From Cryptomeria japonica (taxonomy: Eukaryota > Streptophyta > Pinopsida > Cupressales > Cupressaceae), in contig NC_081406.1 in NCBI RefSeq assembly GCF_030272615.1, positions 459,138,072 to 459,202,071 on the forward strand: a stretch of 64,000 nucleotides of DNA. Direction: 5' to 3'. The translations under genes were made by a program, and so were the position numbers. This document shows positions 1 to 13,694 of this stretch, one piece after another (the stretch's first letter is position 1; every line of letters begins with the position of its first letter). The notes below the pieces were generated by a model. The model was given only the letters and a program-made list of their open reading frames with translations, was not told where the DNA came from and did not search any database.

Positions 1-680
1 TAAATCTAAATGCTTTCAACATGGAATTTCCTTGAGTATAAACAAGATTCAAATGCTTGCTCCATGACTAGTACAAGAACAATCGAGACATAACTTCTAT
101 ATAGAGGGCTCTTCAATAGTAAAGATAGATTCATCAAGATTATCTATAACGAATGGATGATTATCTATAAGAGGTGCCTTAAATAATTGATCCATAGAAA
201 CCTGTGAGATTTTGCCAAGATCAAGAGCTCAATGAAATGTACAAAATAGAGACATAATATGGGACAAGAATAAACTGTATTCTCATCAATAGAAAATGAT
301 CAATAATAACAATTCAATAGTTACATACAATGTAGATGAGCTTGCTTATATAGGCAAGGCTAGGGATATGTGAGCACACAAACATGACATGTGGCTCAAT
401 AAGAAACAAGGGTAGGTAGGAAATAGGTGTGGGTAGGTAGGAGAAATAATATAATAGTCCACATGAGGTGGATCACCCACTGAATGTGGAGTGTAACAAC
501 AAGAGTGGAGTGTAACAACAAGATCAACACCATGAAAGGTGGAATTTCTCCTACACACACTATCCCAATGTGGCACAAACACCCAAGTGTCTCATACTCA
601 AACTACTATGAGACACATTTCCTAGGTAAACTTAAGTAAAGTGTAATAATATCCATGATGAATAATTATTTACACCAACA
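1..680 (-). mobile_element. Copia-type LTR, left part off window
   Basis: Read on the minus strand this begins TGTTGGTGTAAATAATTATT at 680 and has a TATA box (TATATAAG, plus 345-352) followed by a leader-like stretch, the order expected for U3 then R/U5 of a plant LTR. The bases just outside 680 are not a polypurine tract; they continue the RNase H coding remnant at 689-2210. So 680 is an outer end of a 5' LTR or solo LTR inserted into that older element. The other end was not found and probably lies left of base 1. Family is inferred from the TGTTGG start; no coding part is visible. The short open frames at 346-582 are not believable genes. Confidence 0.6.
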
Positions 681-688
681 AAACCTAT

Positions 689-2210
<1,522 letters not shown>

Positions 2211-2240
2211 TATAGATTATTTTTTATCCCCAAATTTTTA

Positions 2241-3440
2241 TGAATACTAAGAGGTGGCGGGGGAGGGGGGGTGAATTACTATGCCCAAAATTTTAACAAA
2301 ACTCTTAAGCAATTTTACTGCAGACCAGTATAGTAGTCTAAACAATAAACCGATTAAAACACAAACAAGCCTAATAGAGAATAGAGAATTCACCCACATA
2401 AGAACAATCACCATAACACAAGATATTTTGACGTGGAAACTTAAATGGGAAAAACCATGGTGAGTAAAACTCACAAGTCAACTATCTGCAGAATAGTAAC
2501 CAGACCGGTTAAGGTCAGATCGGTTAAGGTCAGATCGGTTAAGGTCAGACCGGTTAAGGTCAGACCGGTTAAGGCCTTACAATTTTCTTCATCAGAACAG
2601 ATCTTGTTAGGAATCCAGATCTTTGTTAGGAGATAAGTCTTGTTAAAGACTACCTTGTTAAAGGATTTCAGATTCACAACTATGAACCACCTTGTTAGAG
2701 GATTTACAAAAGGCTTGACTGGGCCTACCCGATTAAGGATTTCAGACTTGTCGAAGAGATTAGTAATTAACAAGTGAATGATCTAGACAATAGCATATAA
2801 TGCTTGATTAGATCCTTGACAACTCTTTGTTAATGCATTGGAACATTACTTCAGTCTTCTATCCTTTTCATGTTCAATCTCTATCGCATGATGCTTCTAT
2901 AACAACTCCGCTTCTTCAACATACATACACACATACATTCATTCCTATAAAAACCCTAGACATGATGTCCTTAAATAGGAAGCTGATTTCATGTCAGTCT
3001 AATGAGATTGGATTACAATTTCCTATGTTCAAAGCATCTAAACACATTTGGTAACACGACATAGAAGCATCGCCAAAGTGTCGGTGGATGATAACTCATA
3101 CACTCTACCATTTTACTTCTTAAGCACAATATACCAATAAACAAAGACTGGTAAGCTGGAACATAGTGTTCTAATAAAAAATATTGACTACCGCTAGGGG
3201 TCCTTGTTCCACTTGAGGTCTTCATACCACTTGAGGTCTTCAGTCATGCTTTGACCGGAAATCATTTTCTGCAAAACATCGATAGTCTTTTACAAACAAA
3301 GACTATTCATTCAATGGCATATAATACCGGTGTGAACAATACAACACATATTACTGGTGGAGATTAACTCATACATAAAATAAGTGTGTGTCCATCAATG
3401 ACAATCACAACTAAACATCATCAAAATACCAAGAAATTTA
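2241..3440 (-). mobile_element. Copia LTR remnant, minus orientation
   Basis: It carries the module shared by the other Copia LTRs here: a G-rich tract followed by GTGAATTACT (2257-2280), ACGTGGAAACTTAAATGGG with AAAAACCATGGTGAG (from about 2431), then GTTAAGG/TTGTTAGAGGATTT words (2500-2760). The G tract lies near the plus-left end, which in Copia-1 and Copia-2 is the U5 end of a minus-oriented LTR. No adjacent PBS, PPT or coding region is seen, so this is a solo or truncated LTR. Both ends are approximate; the right end is judged from loss of similarity. Confidence 0.6.
2501..2575. repeat. 15-bp minisatellite, five units
   Basis: Five tandem copies of CAGACCGGTTAAGGT with C/T variation (CAGATCGG in units 2 and 3; last unit ends GGC). 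It is a regular local expansion of the GGTTAAGG word that occurs in degenerate, spaced form in the other Copia LTRs of the window. Confidence 0.93.
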
Positions 3441-4068
3441 TGTCATTTTTATTTTCAATCAAGATTGCTATGTGATATTTCCATTGTGGAAGTGCTAGGG
3501 GAAGATTGGATTCCTCATGTAATAAGGCCTCTAAGAATTTTTCATCACTAAACAAATCTTTGTTTTCATCTTTTCTATGTTTGATAGCACATTAGAGAGG
3601 GTTTCTCTAGGGGATTTTTAAAAAAAAATGTACGACTAAGGAACTCTTCCTCTTCCCCAAAATAGATAGTGGTATCAAGATTGATTTCAAATTATTTTAT
3701 ATGATCTCTCATTTTAATACCATTACAGAGTTCCAAGAATTTAACAATTATCTCATTATCTTGAAATGTTTTTAAAGGCATGAGGTTTTGCTAGTCTCAA
3801 TTAATAAATGACGCATATATAAGTTTTGTGGAAGAGATTGGTGAGATATAAAAAATTGAAAGAGGCAAGATGGTCCATCCCATGGTATTTTCAATATTGT
3901 CAAAGGTTTCCTTTGTATTCATAGAAGCTACACAGTGTACATTATTTTTCTAATTAAGTAGCATGTATCCTAATCAATGACGGTGAACATTGTATTGTAC
4001 TTGAATCAATTCAAGAATATCTTACTCATGTTAGCCTAATTTTTACAATTCATCTTTTCACATATATG
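3441..4068. other. AT-rich stretch, nothing identified
   Basis: No open frame or element end can be supported. A minus-strand frame around 3440-3600 reads as mildly coding-like (for example EALLHEESNLPLALPQW) and may be more of the neighbouring Gypsy remnant, but I cannot match it to a domain. Confidence 0.3.
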
Positions 4069-5195
4069 TGTAGACATCTAGAATTGCCTTAACGCCCGTG
4101 AATGCCACTTTTAAAAAAATTTCCTCTTAACTAATTAAATAATTTAAAAAATATTTAATTCATCCAACTTTATTTTCCTATTCTAAATTTAAAAATTAAA
4201 ATTCCCTCTCTTCTCATAATTAAATAATTTTTAATTATTTAATCATCTTATTTTATTGTAATATTAACTGGATATTTTTATTATTTAATTAACCCCCTCA
4301 TCCCATTTAATTAAATAATCTATAATTAAATATCTCTTCCTATCAATTTCTCACAATCAAACAATTATTCCAAATTATTTAATTTACCGATTTATTTAAT
4401 TGTCCATCCCATTTCAAAAATCAATTTCTTCCAAAATAGATAAAATATTTATTTTAATTATTTCTCCTATAACATATGTTTAAAATGGCTAATTATTCCC
4501 TCCCATTAACTACCACTGACTTCCACTTCAACTCATAATCACCTTTTTTTGATCGAGCCAATTAATCTACCTCACTCCCAATCAATTCAGATAATAGCCT
4601 AGTCATCTATCCCAATACATCAATAAAGCCAATTGGCTAATCAATCAGTCTGACTCACATGAGAAATCAACTCTCAATCAAATTGTCTCAACAATCCTCA
4701 ACCATTGATAATTCTATTGCTATTCTAATGTGAATTGTTGATCAATATCATGAAATCTATAAAAGAAAACCTAATTATCATTCATCAATAATCATAGTCT
4801 TCAAAAAAATTTGTTATCATGTTGTAGGAAAAGTTTGACGATTTTGAGAGCCATCACATACAACACAAAAAGAAGGAGAGCAATGGAAGTCTCTTTCATG
4901 AATTTGACATTGGGTTTACTTTGTTATTGATTTTTATTTTTTACTCTTACATTGATCGCGATTGAGAATTTAGTAGTTGATTTGAGTTTGTGGTTTCTCA
5001 TTTGATCTATTACATGTTTCACATTTTACATTCGTTACATTTGATAAACCTGATGTGAAATCATGCATTAATTAAATCTATTTTGTGGGTTTTTAAATCT
5101 TTCAAGTTGCAAGTTTTATGTGTTGCATTCATGGAATCTTCACTACATTTGCTTTAATTGGTAATGCAATTGCAGGTTGCTATGCCACATTCACA
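4069..5195 (+). mobile_element. Gypsy-type LTR remnant, plus orientation
   Basis: It starts TGTAGACATCTAGAATTG, like the Gypsy-A LTR start (TGTAGACAATTAAAATTG at 40450), has a long AT-rich U3 with repeated TTTAATTAAATAATT-type palindromic blocks (4130-4460), a TATA box TATAAAAG at 4758-4765, and a CACATTCACA end near 5195. No target duplication, PBS or coding flank is seen. It is probably a solo or fragment LTR; the right end is uncertain by tens of bases. Confidence 0.6.
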
Positions 5196-7003
5196 TAAAA
5201 TAGTGACGTGTACACAAAGTAAATTGTCGCACACACATAAATTCACAATGGGGTGGCCCCACAATACTTGGTTACACTTTTTCATACATCTTGATTTTTG
5301 TTGAAATCATACATTTTTTAAGAAAATATAGTGATTTAAGCTAGAAGAGGTCCCATTTGAAGTAATTAATTGAGGAGAGTTAGATCAAAGGCTCTTAGAT
5401 CAAAATTTCTTGGATAGAGTCTCTCTACTTCTAAATCATACCTGCAATGGAGTCTCCTTCGCAACTATCAAAATGTTGATTAAAACCCACCTTTACATTA
5501 GGTTTTGGGGGTCAAATGAATTCATTTAAAAGTTTTGAGTTTTAAAGTATTTAGTCCTTATTATAAGCTTTCCAAATAGTATAATTTTTAATATATTTAA
5601 TTTCATTAATATATTTATTTTTTATTTCTTATGAATTTAGGTTTTTCATCGAAAATTAAGGACGTGTTTCACACGTGTGGAGAATTTGAAAAATAGAAAA
5701 TAAAAATTGTACAAAAATATATTTTCCCTAGGTATTGATATCCTCATTTCAACACAAAAAGAAGAAGCTAATTCAAATGCATTAAAAAAGAGTTATGCAT
5801 TACAAAATATGCATCTGTCCAAATTACAATTACTCTATCTTCAAAAATTAACTAAAATAAATTATGTAACAAAAAATTATAAAAAAATGTCCATTCACTA
5901 GATATCAGTGTGACAATTCCATATTTCAAAAGGCAAGTGGGAGCATTGGAGAAAGGTATTAACATCCATCACAAGACAAACTACATAGGATTAATTGTCA
6001 TGAACCCTATTTTTCCATAATTATTTAATTAAGAAAATAATGTTTTTTTTTTCAAATGAAATTGAAATGAAATAGAATTGTTAATGAAATAAGAAAGGAT
6101 ATTGAATGTACTGATATGATTTAAATACAATTGAATGATCAGTAATAATTTTTATTGTAAATTGGGATCGTCATTGCTAATGAGCGATTGAGTGCAAAGT
6201 GAATGCAGGAATAGGTGAACAATGATGAAGGCGAGAATAGGGTTCAGGTAGAGTTGCCTTAGCTCTTGTATTTTGTTAGGATAGATGGAATCTCTCTCAC
6301 ACCACATTAGGATTTATATTTGCATCTTGAAAATATGGATGATTTAAATGACCTTATTTGAGTGTTTGTTCAAATTGAAATGATGAATTTGGAATGAGAA
6401 GTAGATTGATTTAAATGTTTATACATGTGCATTAATTGCATGATGTGAGTAGTGTTTGAATTAAATCTAAGTTGTGTGAGTGATTGTGAAATAATATGCT
6501 GTATTGTTAAAAGAGATAAAATGTGTAGATGATTCAAAAAGGAATATTGACCCTAGGTTTTATGTTCTCTTTAGATATGTATAAATGTATGAAAAAAATT
6601 TACTTATGAGTTTACTTTTGTAAATTGGACAATAGTATAAAATATATATGTATATGAGAAATTGATTTAACCATATACATGTATATCTATATAGTTATAA
6701 ATATCGAATTATCGTGAAATTTGATTTCGTCAGGAATTTTGTTTATACATATATGTATTCATTTGAGATTAAAAATATACATACATTATATATGTATATG
6801 AATTCTAATAATAATGCGATCACGAACTTGTAGATATGTATGTAACTATTGTATATGTAAATAGATTTATGAAATTAAATTATTTAATGAAAATATGATA
6901 TATATATTTAATTATAGAAAAAGGGTTTATTAAAGAACATGCTATCAAATTTAATATTACATATATATATTGATGCTCTACAAAAAGGATTAGAAAATCT
7001 GTT
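5196..7003. other. AT-rich DNA with no recognised feature
   Basis: No domain, LTR end or convincing open frame. The 64-codon frame at 5707-5901 is low-complexity and is not called. A small inverted repeat GACGTG-TTTCA-CACGTG-type word lies near 5660. This is probably old decayed repeat DNA and is the left flank of Gypsy-1. Confidence 0.35.
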
Positions 7004-7369
7004 TGATGGCAACACACACAAGAGCACAAGAAAAAAAACATTAGTGTTAGCAACAAAAGATTATCCTAAACAGGCATATCAAGAGAGATATTAAGCATGA
7101 AATAGAAAGCATATAAACATAGAATAAAATAGATAATCAAGATGCTCATAGTTGCTCCTCCCTTGTTCCTCTCCTCTCCAAGTCCCAAATGAGTGTAGCT
7201 CTCAACTTTTAGCACTAGCCATGGATGCCATATGGAGTTTCAAGATAGTTGAATATGATAAGAAAATGCTATGCAAGTGTAGATAGTGATGCTATGAGAA
7301 AGCTCTATGCTAATGCCAGTATAACAACAATACTCTAATGCTTCCTTTTTTGCTTGAGGAGAAGGGTTC

Positions 7370-7377
7370 TATTTATA
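7370..7377 (-). promoter_or_regulatory. TATA box of Gypsy-1 LTR
   Basis: Minus-strand TATAAATA in the context TTCTATAAATAGAACCC, placed as expected between U3 and R of this LTR. It is the likely start signal of element RNA; inferred from sequence only. Confidence 0.55.
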
Positions 7378-7771
7378 GAAGAAATGGGGAAATGAAGGGT
7401 TAAGATTGAATGGTTTAATCAAGGGCCAAGTTTGAAAGTTGGGGATCCATGTGCACAATTGGCACCGATAAAATGGTGACAAGTGTCAACATAGGATTGG
7501 GTTGAGAGAAGAGGTTGGAGGCATTAAAGGCCTGAGAAGACCTCATGGTTATCTAGAGGCTAAGGGTCAAGTCCAAATTAAGATTACACACTGGATTAAG
7601 AGTTAATCCAAGGATAAACCTTTGTGCAAATGTTTAAGAGATAATCATGGTCAAAGCATTAATGGCCTGATGAGACCTTTGGGTTGGGTAGAGGTTGAGT
7701 CAGAACAAATGTTTTAACCATGTGGGAGGGTTTGAGGTAACCATTAATGATTATTGGAGACTTTGGGGATT

Positions 7772-7925
7772 AAGTGGTTGAAGGTTGAAAGCCTTCAATG
7801 GTTATCAAAGACTTTAAGCCATTTAGTGGTTGAAGGTTGAAAGCCTTCAATGGTTGTCAAAGACTTTGAGCCATTTAGTGGTTGAAGGTTGAAAGCCTTC
7901 AATGGTTATCAAAGACTTTGAGGGT
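7772..7925. repeat. 52-bp tandem repeat, three units
   Basis: Three near-identical units containing GTGGTTGAAGGTTGAAAGCC followed by TTCAATGGTT and CAAAGACTTT, offset by 52 bases. They lie inside U3 of the Gypsy-1 LTR. Related looser words (GAAGACTTTAAGGAAAACC) continue at 8190-8340. Confidence 0.88.
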
Positions 7926-8349
7926 TTGAGAAGTGACTTCCCTTTTGCTTAGGAATGTGACAAAGTTTAGAGAAGGGGTTAGGTTATTTCGAAGTGATTA
8001 GAGAATTCTAGAAGGGGTTTAGGCATGCAAGTGGATTTTGTAGGAAAATGCAAGTGGGAGAAATTTTGGTATTTTCAATTAAAATAAAATCATTTATTTC
8101 AATTAAATGGTGTAATTTGCATTTGGATAAATATTCAAATAAATATTAATTTATTTAAATGAGAAAAAGAAAGATAAAGCATTAAAATGCTTGAAGACTT
8201 TGAGGGAAACCATTAGAGGCTTGAAGACTTTAAGGAAAACCATTAAAGTCTTAAGAAGACTTTAGAAGGAAGCCATCAAGTTTGAAAACTTTAAAGCCAT
8301 CAAGTTTTGAAGACTTTAAGGGAAACCATTAAAGGTTTCAAGTGGGTGA

Positions 8350-8640
8350 GGAGAAATAGGATTTTAAATAAATAATTTATTTAAAATAGTTGTGCAACTT
8401 GCATTTGTAGGAAAATGCAAGTGGGTGGAGGATAAAGGTGATTTAAATAAATGATTTATTTAAAATAGTTGTGCAACTTGCCTTTGTAGGAAAATACAAG
8501 TGGGTGGAGGATAAAGGTGATTTAAATAAATGTTAATTTATTTAAAATAATTGTGCAACTTGCATTTGTAGGAAAATACAAATGGGGGGATGATAAAGGT
8601 GATTTAAATAAATGTTAATTTATTTAAATGTGAGAGGTGG
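8350..8640. repeat. About 80-bp tandem repeat in Gypsy-1 U3
   Basis: GTGCAACTTGC with TTTGTAGGAAAATACAAG recurs at 8392, 8471 and 8553 (offsets 79 and 82), each followed by a GATTTAAATAAATG/TTATTTAAA palindrome. It may hold enhancer-like repeats of the LTR; that role is not shown. Confidence 0.85.
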
Positions 8641-8908
8641 GATTTTGGGGGATTTAAATAAATATTAATTTATTTAAATGTGAGAGAGTATTTAATTAAA
8701 TAAATATGATTTATTTATTTAATTAATGGTCTGAATTTGGTTAAGTGAATTAAATCAAATAAATTGAATAATTTATTTAATTAATAGGAGAAGAGGGTTA
8801 AGATGAATTAATTAAATATTAATTTAATTAATTCATTAATTGATGGTTAAATAATCAAATAAATACTAAGTATTCATTTAATTAAGTGGACAGATTTATG
8901 TGACTACA

Positions 8909-8921
8909 TTTGCCCCTCTTT
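8909..8921 (-). other. Polypurine tract of Gypsy-1
   Basis: Minus-strand AAAGAGGGGCAAA ends directly at the LTR start TGTAGTC. This is the primer for plus-strand DNA synthesis in LTR retrotransposons. The inverted Gypsy-B LTR is preceded by the closely similar AAAGAGGGGGAAAA at 50581-50594. Confidence 0.85.
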
Positions 8922-11339
8922 GATACGGTGCGGTTTATCACGTCATTTCAAAGAAAGAAAAATAGGTGTGAAGAAATGCCCCATAAAATGTAAATTTAAT
9001 GGGTGGTATGCCCCCTCGAGAGATGGGCCGAAATTTTTTTTTTTTTTTTTGAAAAATCGGGCGATCTCTCGAAAAAGAATGAAAAGTGGAGGGGAGGTAG
9101 AATAGAAGAAATTAGAACTAATGATGAAAGAATGGGAGAAAATGGAGTGAATATGAAGAAACAACAAGCCAGTGGGTACCCTGAGGTCATGCAAGAGATA
9201 CATAGCAGATGTAGTGTAGGGTTTGGATTGATGCTATACAATTGATCAAAATTGGTTGGACAATCTGGTGCAATCGGTTTAATTGCCGCGGTCAAGTCAA
9301 AGCGTGACAGTTGATGTCAGTTGGTCGCTTGGACATGATAAAGTCTGAGTAAGTGAATCAAAGTGACCTGATGTGACTTAGACAATTGATATAATTGGCC
9401 GATGAAGTCAAGGTATCTGAAGCAAAATACTCGTTGAGACTTAGACAATTGATGTAATTGTCCATTGGATTGTGTTTGATTGGTTGATCAATTGATAGTG
9501 TGTGCATGGGATGGATGATTGTGGTGAATCATAGCAGCCCCGTTGAGACTAGGTCATTATGATAAATGCCTGATGTAGTCTAGGATTACCATGATCGATT
9601 ACCTGTTGAGACCCGAAGATACTTGATCAGAGTATCTGTTGATAGTTTAGGTGTGTGGGAGTCGATGTATCTGTGCAGATAGAGTAACTTTCTTGACTTA
9701 TTGGATGACTTAGGATAGGAAACACAATCCCTCCTATTTAGAGATGGATGGTGATGAACGTGGCTTGATTAGGTTGATTGGGACACGATGTAGGGTATGT
9801 GATGGTGATTATCGAGATGGGGAGGGTGGGGAGGGGTTCAATGTTAGATAGAAGAAATGGAGGACCTATTACATTCCTATGGAAGAAGAGGAAAATAGAG
9901 TATCCATTGTCATTACTATGTATGCATGATATGTAGTTATTTATGAATGTATGGATGGATGGAATGCAACGGAATGCAATATATACAGATGAGATGGAAT
10001 GATGATCCATGGTGCTTTATTTTTCATTATTGAGCTTTAAAATGTTGTAAGAAAATACAAGCAACTTGACATAAAGATTCAAGATGACCAGAGTATTTCT
10101 TACATGGATTTTGATATAGCAAGTTAATACAAGCAACTTGATATAATGGATCAAGTTGACCTGAGTATTGCTTGCGGAACAGACAAGGATTATCTCCTTT
10201 CATGCATGACTTGGATCATCCTCCTTGATCTTAGGCTGATCATATCCTGAGACAAGTGCATACCGTAATAAGAGATAAAACCTTTATCCAGTTTGGATGA
10301 GGTAGGAGGAACCAAAGAAAAAGCATTGTACTTGCAAACAAATAGTATATACATAAAGAATAAAGAATATGGATCCTTGGTAATGGTTCATGCTCATATG
10401 GTCGAGGTATACACTGTAGTCAGCAAGCCGTAGTGATCTATGATTGCATTTGGCATAAGATCATGTAGCCTAGTGAACTTCCCACGTAGACAGCATTAGT
10501 ACATGCCCCAGTACTTCATCGGAAATAATGCGCAAATGATACAAAACAATGCTACAAGATCCTGATACAGATAAACGAACGATTGTACTCACAAATCAAC
10601 CAAGTATTTGATAGCTTAACATAATTTTCTTGTCAAAGAAAACGTCACTTTTGTCTTTGTTTTGGTAAGGAAGGATGCATCCTTGTTGAAGACAGTTTGA
10701 TTGTTGATGTTGATTGTGTGGTTGATTGGTAAATGGTCATTGTGTGAGTAGTTTGTCAATGTTTATTTTGGTATCTGCATGGATGGGTATGTAAAAGGTG
10801 TTGCCATGTTTTTGTGTGATTTTTCAATGGTTTTGTCGATGTTTTTGGATTTTGAATTGTTTTGAATGTTTTTGGTATTTTTGCGAGATATTTTTGAATG
10901 TTTTTGGATTTTTGATGATTGTTTGAATGAAGAACTTAATGAATCATAAGACAATGTAGAATCCACTTCCATCAATAGGTTAAAGGCATTGCCCCCAGTT
11001 TTAGACATGACTATGAAAAAGTGGGATGCAAGATGTATGGAGTACTATCATAATTGCAGAGGAATAAAAAGCCATGGTTGATGGATGGATGGATGTATGT
11101 ATGAAGTAGATGTGATCGCAACAAGTCTGAAAGACAATGGAGCCATAGCCTTTACGAGTGGTGCTTGTTTGCCAGGTTTTCACCATCGCACTTACCCAAG
11201 CTACCACTGGAGTGGTTGTTCACCATTTGGATGTATGATTTTTCTTTACTTTTTGAATGTTTTTGTATTTCTTTAGGACATTTTTTTGAATGTTTTTGGT
11301 ATTTTCTGGTATGCAGGGGAGCCTGATGCTCTGTAAAGC
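8922..11339 (-). other. 3' spacer of Gypsy-1 between integrase and PPT
   Basis: A 2.4-kb non-coding stretch typical of Tat-like elements. It includes a hairpin at 9016-9072, GACATTTGATTTGA-like spaced words (TTAGACAATTGAT) around 9360-9470, and a T-rich part at 10780-11300 with recurring TTTTTGAATGTTTTTGG. Gypsy-A has a comparable A-rich zone after integrase at 47640-47780. Short open frames here (for example 8943-9295, 9738-10010) have no domain and are not called. Confidence 0.6.
9016..9072. other. Long hairpin upstream of the Gypsy-1 PPT
   Basis: Left arm TCGAGAGATGGGCCG (9016-9030) and right arm CGGGCGATCTCTCGA (9058-9072) pair with two mismatches. The stem can extend inward because the intervening AAATTTTTT faces GAAAAAT. 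It lies about 95 bases from the PPT. Gypsy-B has a similar hairpin at 50680-50727 at about the same distance from its PPT. Confidence 0.75.
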
Positions 11340-12734
11340 TTAGGTATAAAACCATTTGAGGTGCATGCTGTTGATTGGATCGGCAAGCGGTTCTCCTTCT
11401 GATGTAGCCAACTGATATGCCCCGGACCCAAACATAGCAGTGACAACATATGGGCCCAGCAAGTTTGATTCAAACTTGCCCTGATGTTCTCAGTTTGGTT
11501 GGTTGTGAAGATTCTCTCGTAGAACAAGATCACCTACCTCAAATGTACGAGGTCTAACTCGGTGATTGTAGCTTCTGCTCATGCGCTGCTGATAGGCTTT
11601 GAGATGGTTGTATGTAGCTTGTCGCTTCTCATCAAGTAACTCTAAGTCCTGAAAACGTGAGACTCTGTAAGCTTCATCATCTATCAGATCATGCAAGGAA
11701 ACCCGTAATGATGGTATCTCAACCTCAATAGGTAAGATAGCTTCTGCACCATAGACCAATGAATAAGGAGTTGCACCTGTAGGGGTTCGAATGCTAGTTC
11801 GATATGCCCATAGTGCCGGATTTAGTTGAACATGCCAGTCATGGCCGGCATCATTGACTGTCTTTTTGAGGATTCTTAATATGTTTTTATTGGATGCTTC
11901 AGCCTGACCATTGCCTTGTGGGTAATAGGGGGTGGAAAAGCGGTGTTGGATATGAAATTTCTCACAAAGTTCATGGACATCCTGATTTTTGAAAGGGAGA
12001 CCGTTATCTGTGATGATGGACATGGGCACACCATATTGGCAGATGATGTAGTTGAGGATGAATGAGGCGATCTACTTGCTGGTGACTTGGGTAAGTGGAA
12101 CAGCTTCGATCCACTTTGTGAAATATTCGATGGCGGTAATAATGAATTTGTGGCCATTGGATGAAGATGGATGAATCTTACCCACAAGGTCAAGGCCCCA
12201 TTGACAGAAAGGCCATGGTGTCGTGATTGGTTGCAGTTCCTGAGCTGGTGCATGTATTAGGTCGCCATGAACTTGACATTTCTTGCATTTTCTGACAAAG
12301 TAGTAGGAATCCTTTTCCATAGATGGCCAATAGTATCGAGCTCACATGATCTTCTTGGCTAGTGATGGGCCACTTGAGTGAGTCCCACAAATTCCTTCAT
12401 GTACATCTTCCAAAGCCTTTGTTATCTCATCTTGTTCTAGAAATCGAAGGAGAGTACCATCAAGACCGCGTCGGTATAGGGTTTCGGCAATAATGGTATA
12501 TCGAGCAGTTTGGCGAATGAAGGTTTTTCGTTGGTTATTCAATTGGTTGGGAGGAAGGGTATGATCGTGAAGATAGGTGTAGAACTCACCGTACCATGGG
12601 GATTTAGGACCGACAAGGTGACATATCATCTTAGATTCAGGGATATCATAAGCGGGGATCCAAAGCTGTTCGACCAAGAACTCATAACGTGTTGAATTCT
12701 GTGGAAGATCTAGGAGAGATGCGATGGTAGCCAT
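11340..12734 (-). pseudogene. Gypsy-1 integrase
   Basis: Integrase would insert element cDNA into the host genome. Visible: zinc-binding part with H and C residues (HEGICGTH near 12380-12400, CKKCQ near 12285); catalytic core Asp in GLDLVGKIH, Asp in IITDNGLPF (near 12010), Glu in GQAEASNKNIL (near 11895); then LVYGAEAILPIEVEIPS, the SYNHRVRPRTFEVGDLVLRE segment, and a C-terminal end GKFESNLLGPYV...INSMHLKWFYT with natural TAA at 11340-11342. In-frame stops at 12342-12344, 12072-12074 and 11490-11492 break it, but the frame is never shifted. All three catalytic acidic residues remain. Confidence 0.9.
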
Positions 12735-13694
12735 AGCGTCAACAGCTCAAATCTAATCTCTTGGTATCTGCTCAAAAGTGATAGTAGTTAATGATGTCTT
12801 TAGAGTGTCCACCATTTGCTTATATGGCATGAGTTTATCATCTTTGGTCTGATATTCATATGTTGCTTGTCGAATGACTAGTTGTGAGTCGCCATATACT
12901 TGCAGTTCTTGTAATTTCCATTGTACGACTAGCCTGAGTCCTGTGATCAAGGCCTCATATTTTGCTATGTTGTTGGTGCATGGAAATGTGAGCCGGTAAG
13001 ACTTCAGGATGCTATCACCTTGAGGTGTGATAAACAGAATGCCTGCCCTCGAGCCATGCCTAGTGTACGAGCCATCAAAGTAGAGTTTCCATGGTTGTGT
13101 TGTTGTGATCATGAATATCTCTTCATCTAGAAAATTGGAAATAAGAGGATGATCACCTATGAGAGGTGCATCAGCCAATTGATCTGCAATAACCTGACCT
13201 TTGATAGCTTTACGATCTACATACTCGATGTCAAATTCACTTAGAATCATCACCCATTTGGCCAAGCGGCCTGTCAATGCTGCTTTGCTGAGTAAATACT
13301 TGAGTGGATCAATCTTTGCAATGAGTTGTACCTTGTGTGTCAACAGATAGTGCCTCAATTTTGTGGCTGCTAAGATCACTGCTAGGCAAGCTCGCTCAAT
13401 AGGTGTGTAATTGAGTTCATAGCCAACTAGTGTGCGAGAGATGTAGTATACAGCACACTCTTTGCCTTCTGCATTATGTTGTGCCAGTAATACACCTAAT
13501 GCTATACTTGTTGCCGAGATATAGAGTAACAATGGTCTACTTGGATCTGGTGGCATCAACAATGGTGGATTCATGAGATAGTCTTTAAGCGTCTGAAATG
13601 CTTGCTGTCATCGGGCATCCCACTGAAAGCGGATGTTCTTGTGTAGTAGATGTGTAAATGGGTGACACTTATCAGCCAATTGTGCAATGAATCT
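12735..13694 (-). pseudogene. Gypsy-1 RNase H plus second RNase H
   Basis: First RNase H: LLLYISATSIALGVLLAQ (near 13530), LNYTPIERACLAV, LRHYLLTHKVQL, DPLKYLLSK, LAKWVMILSEFDIEY. After a linker comes a second RNase H: LYFDGSYTRHGSRAGI (near 13080), NNIAKYEALITGL, VYGDSQLVIRQ (near 12890), with its last acidic residue in VDAMA near 12735. Two RNase H domains in tandem mark the Tat group. Stops: TGA 13608-13610 in the tether, TAG 12753-12755 and TGA 12747-12749 just before the last motif. Frame is shared with RT and integrase. Confidence 0.88.

Larger units (their letters stand above)
7004..8908 (-). mobile_element. 3' LTR of Gypsy-1
   Basis: On the minus strand it starts TGTAGTCACATAAATC at 8908 directly after the polypurine tract. 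U3 holds AT palindromes (8640-8880), three units of an 80-bp repeat (8350-8640) and three of a 52-bp repeat (7772-7925). A TATA box (TATAAATA, plus 7370-7377) is followed by about 360 bases of R/U5. The end at 7004 is chosen because the strand ends CCATCA there; without a second LTR or target duplication this end is a guess. Confidence 0.62.

Noticed and set aside
8943-9295. Overlapping open frames rich in Phe/Ser
   Set aside because: They run through a poly-T hairpin in the Gypsy-1 3' spacer and have no domain.
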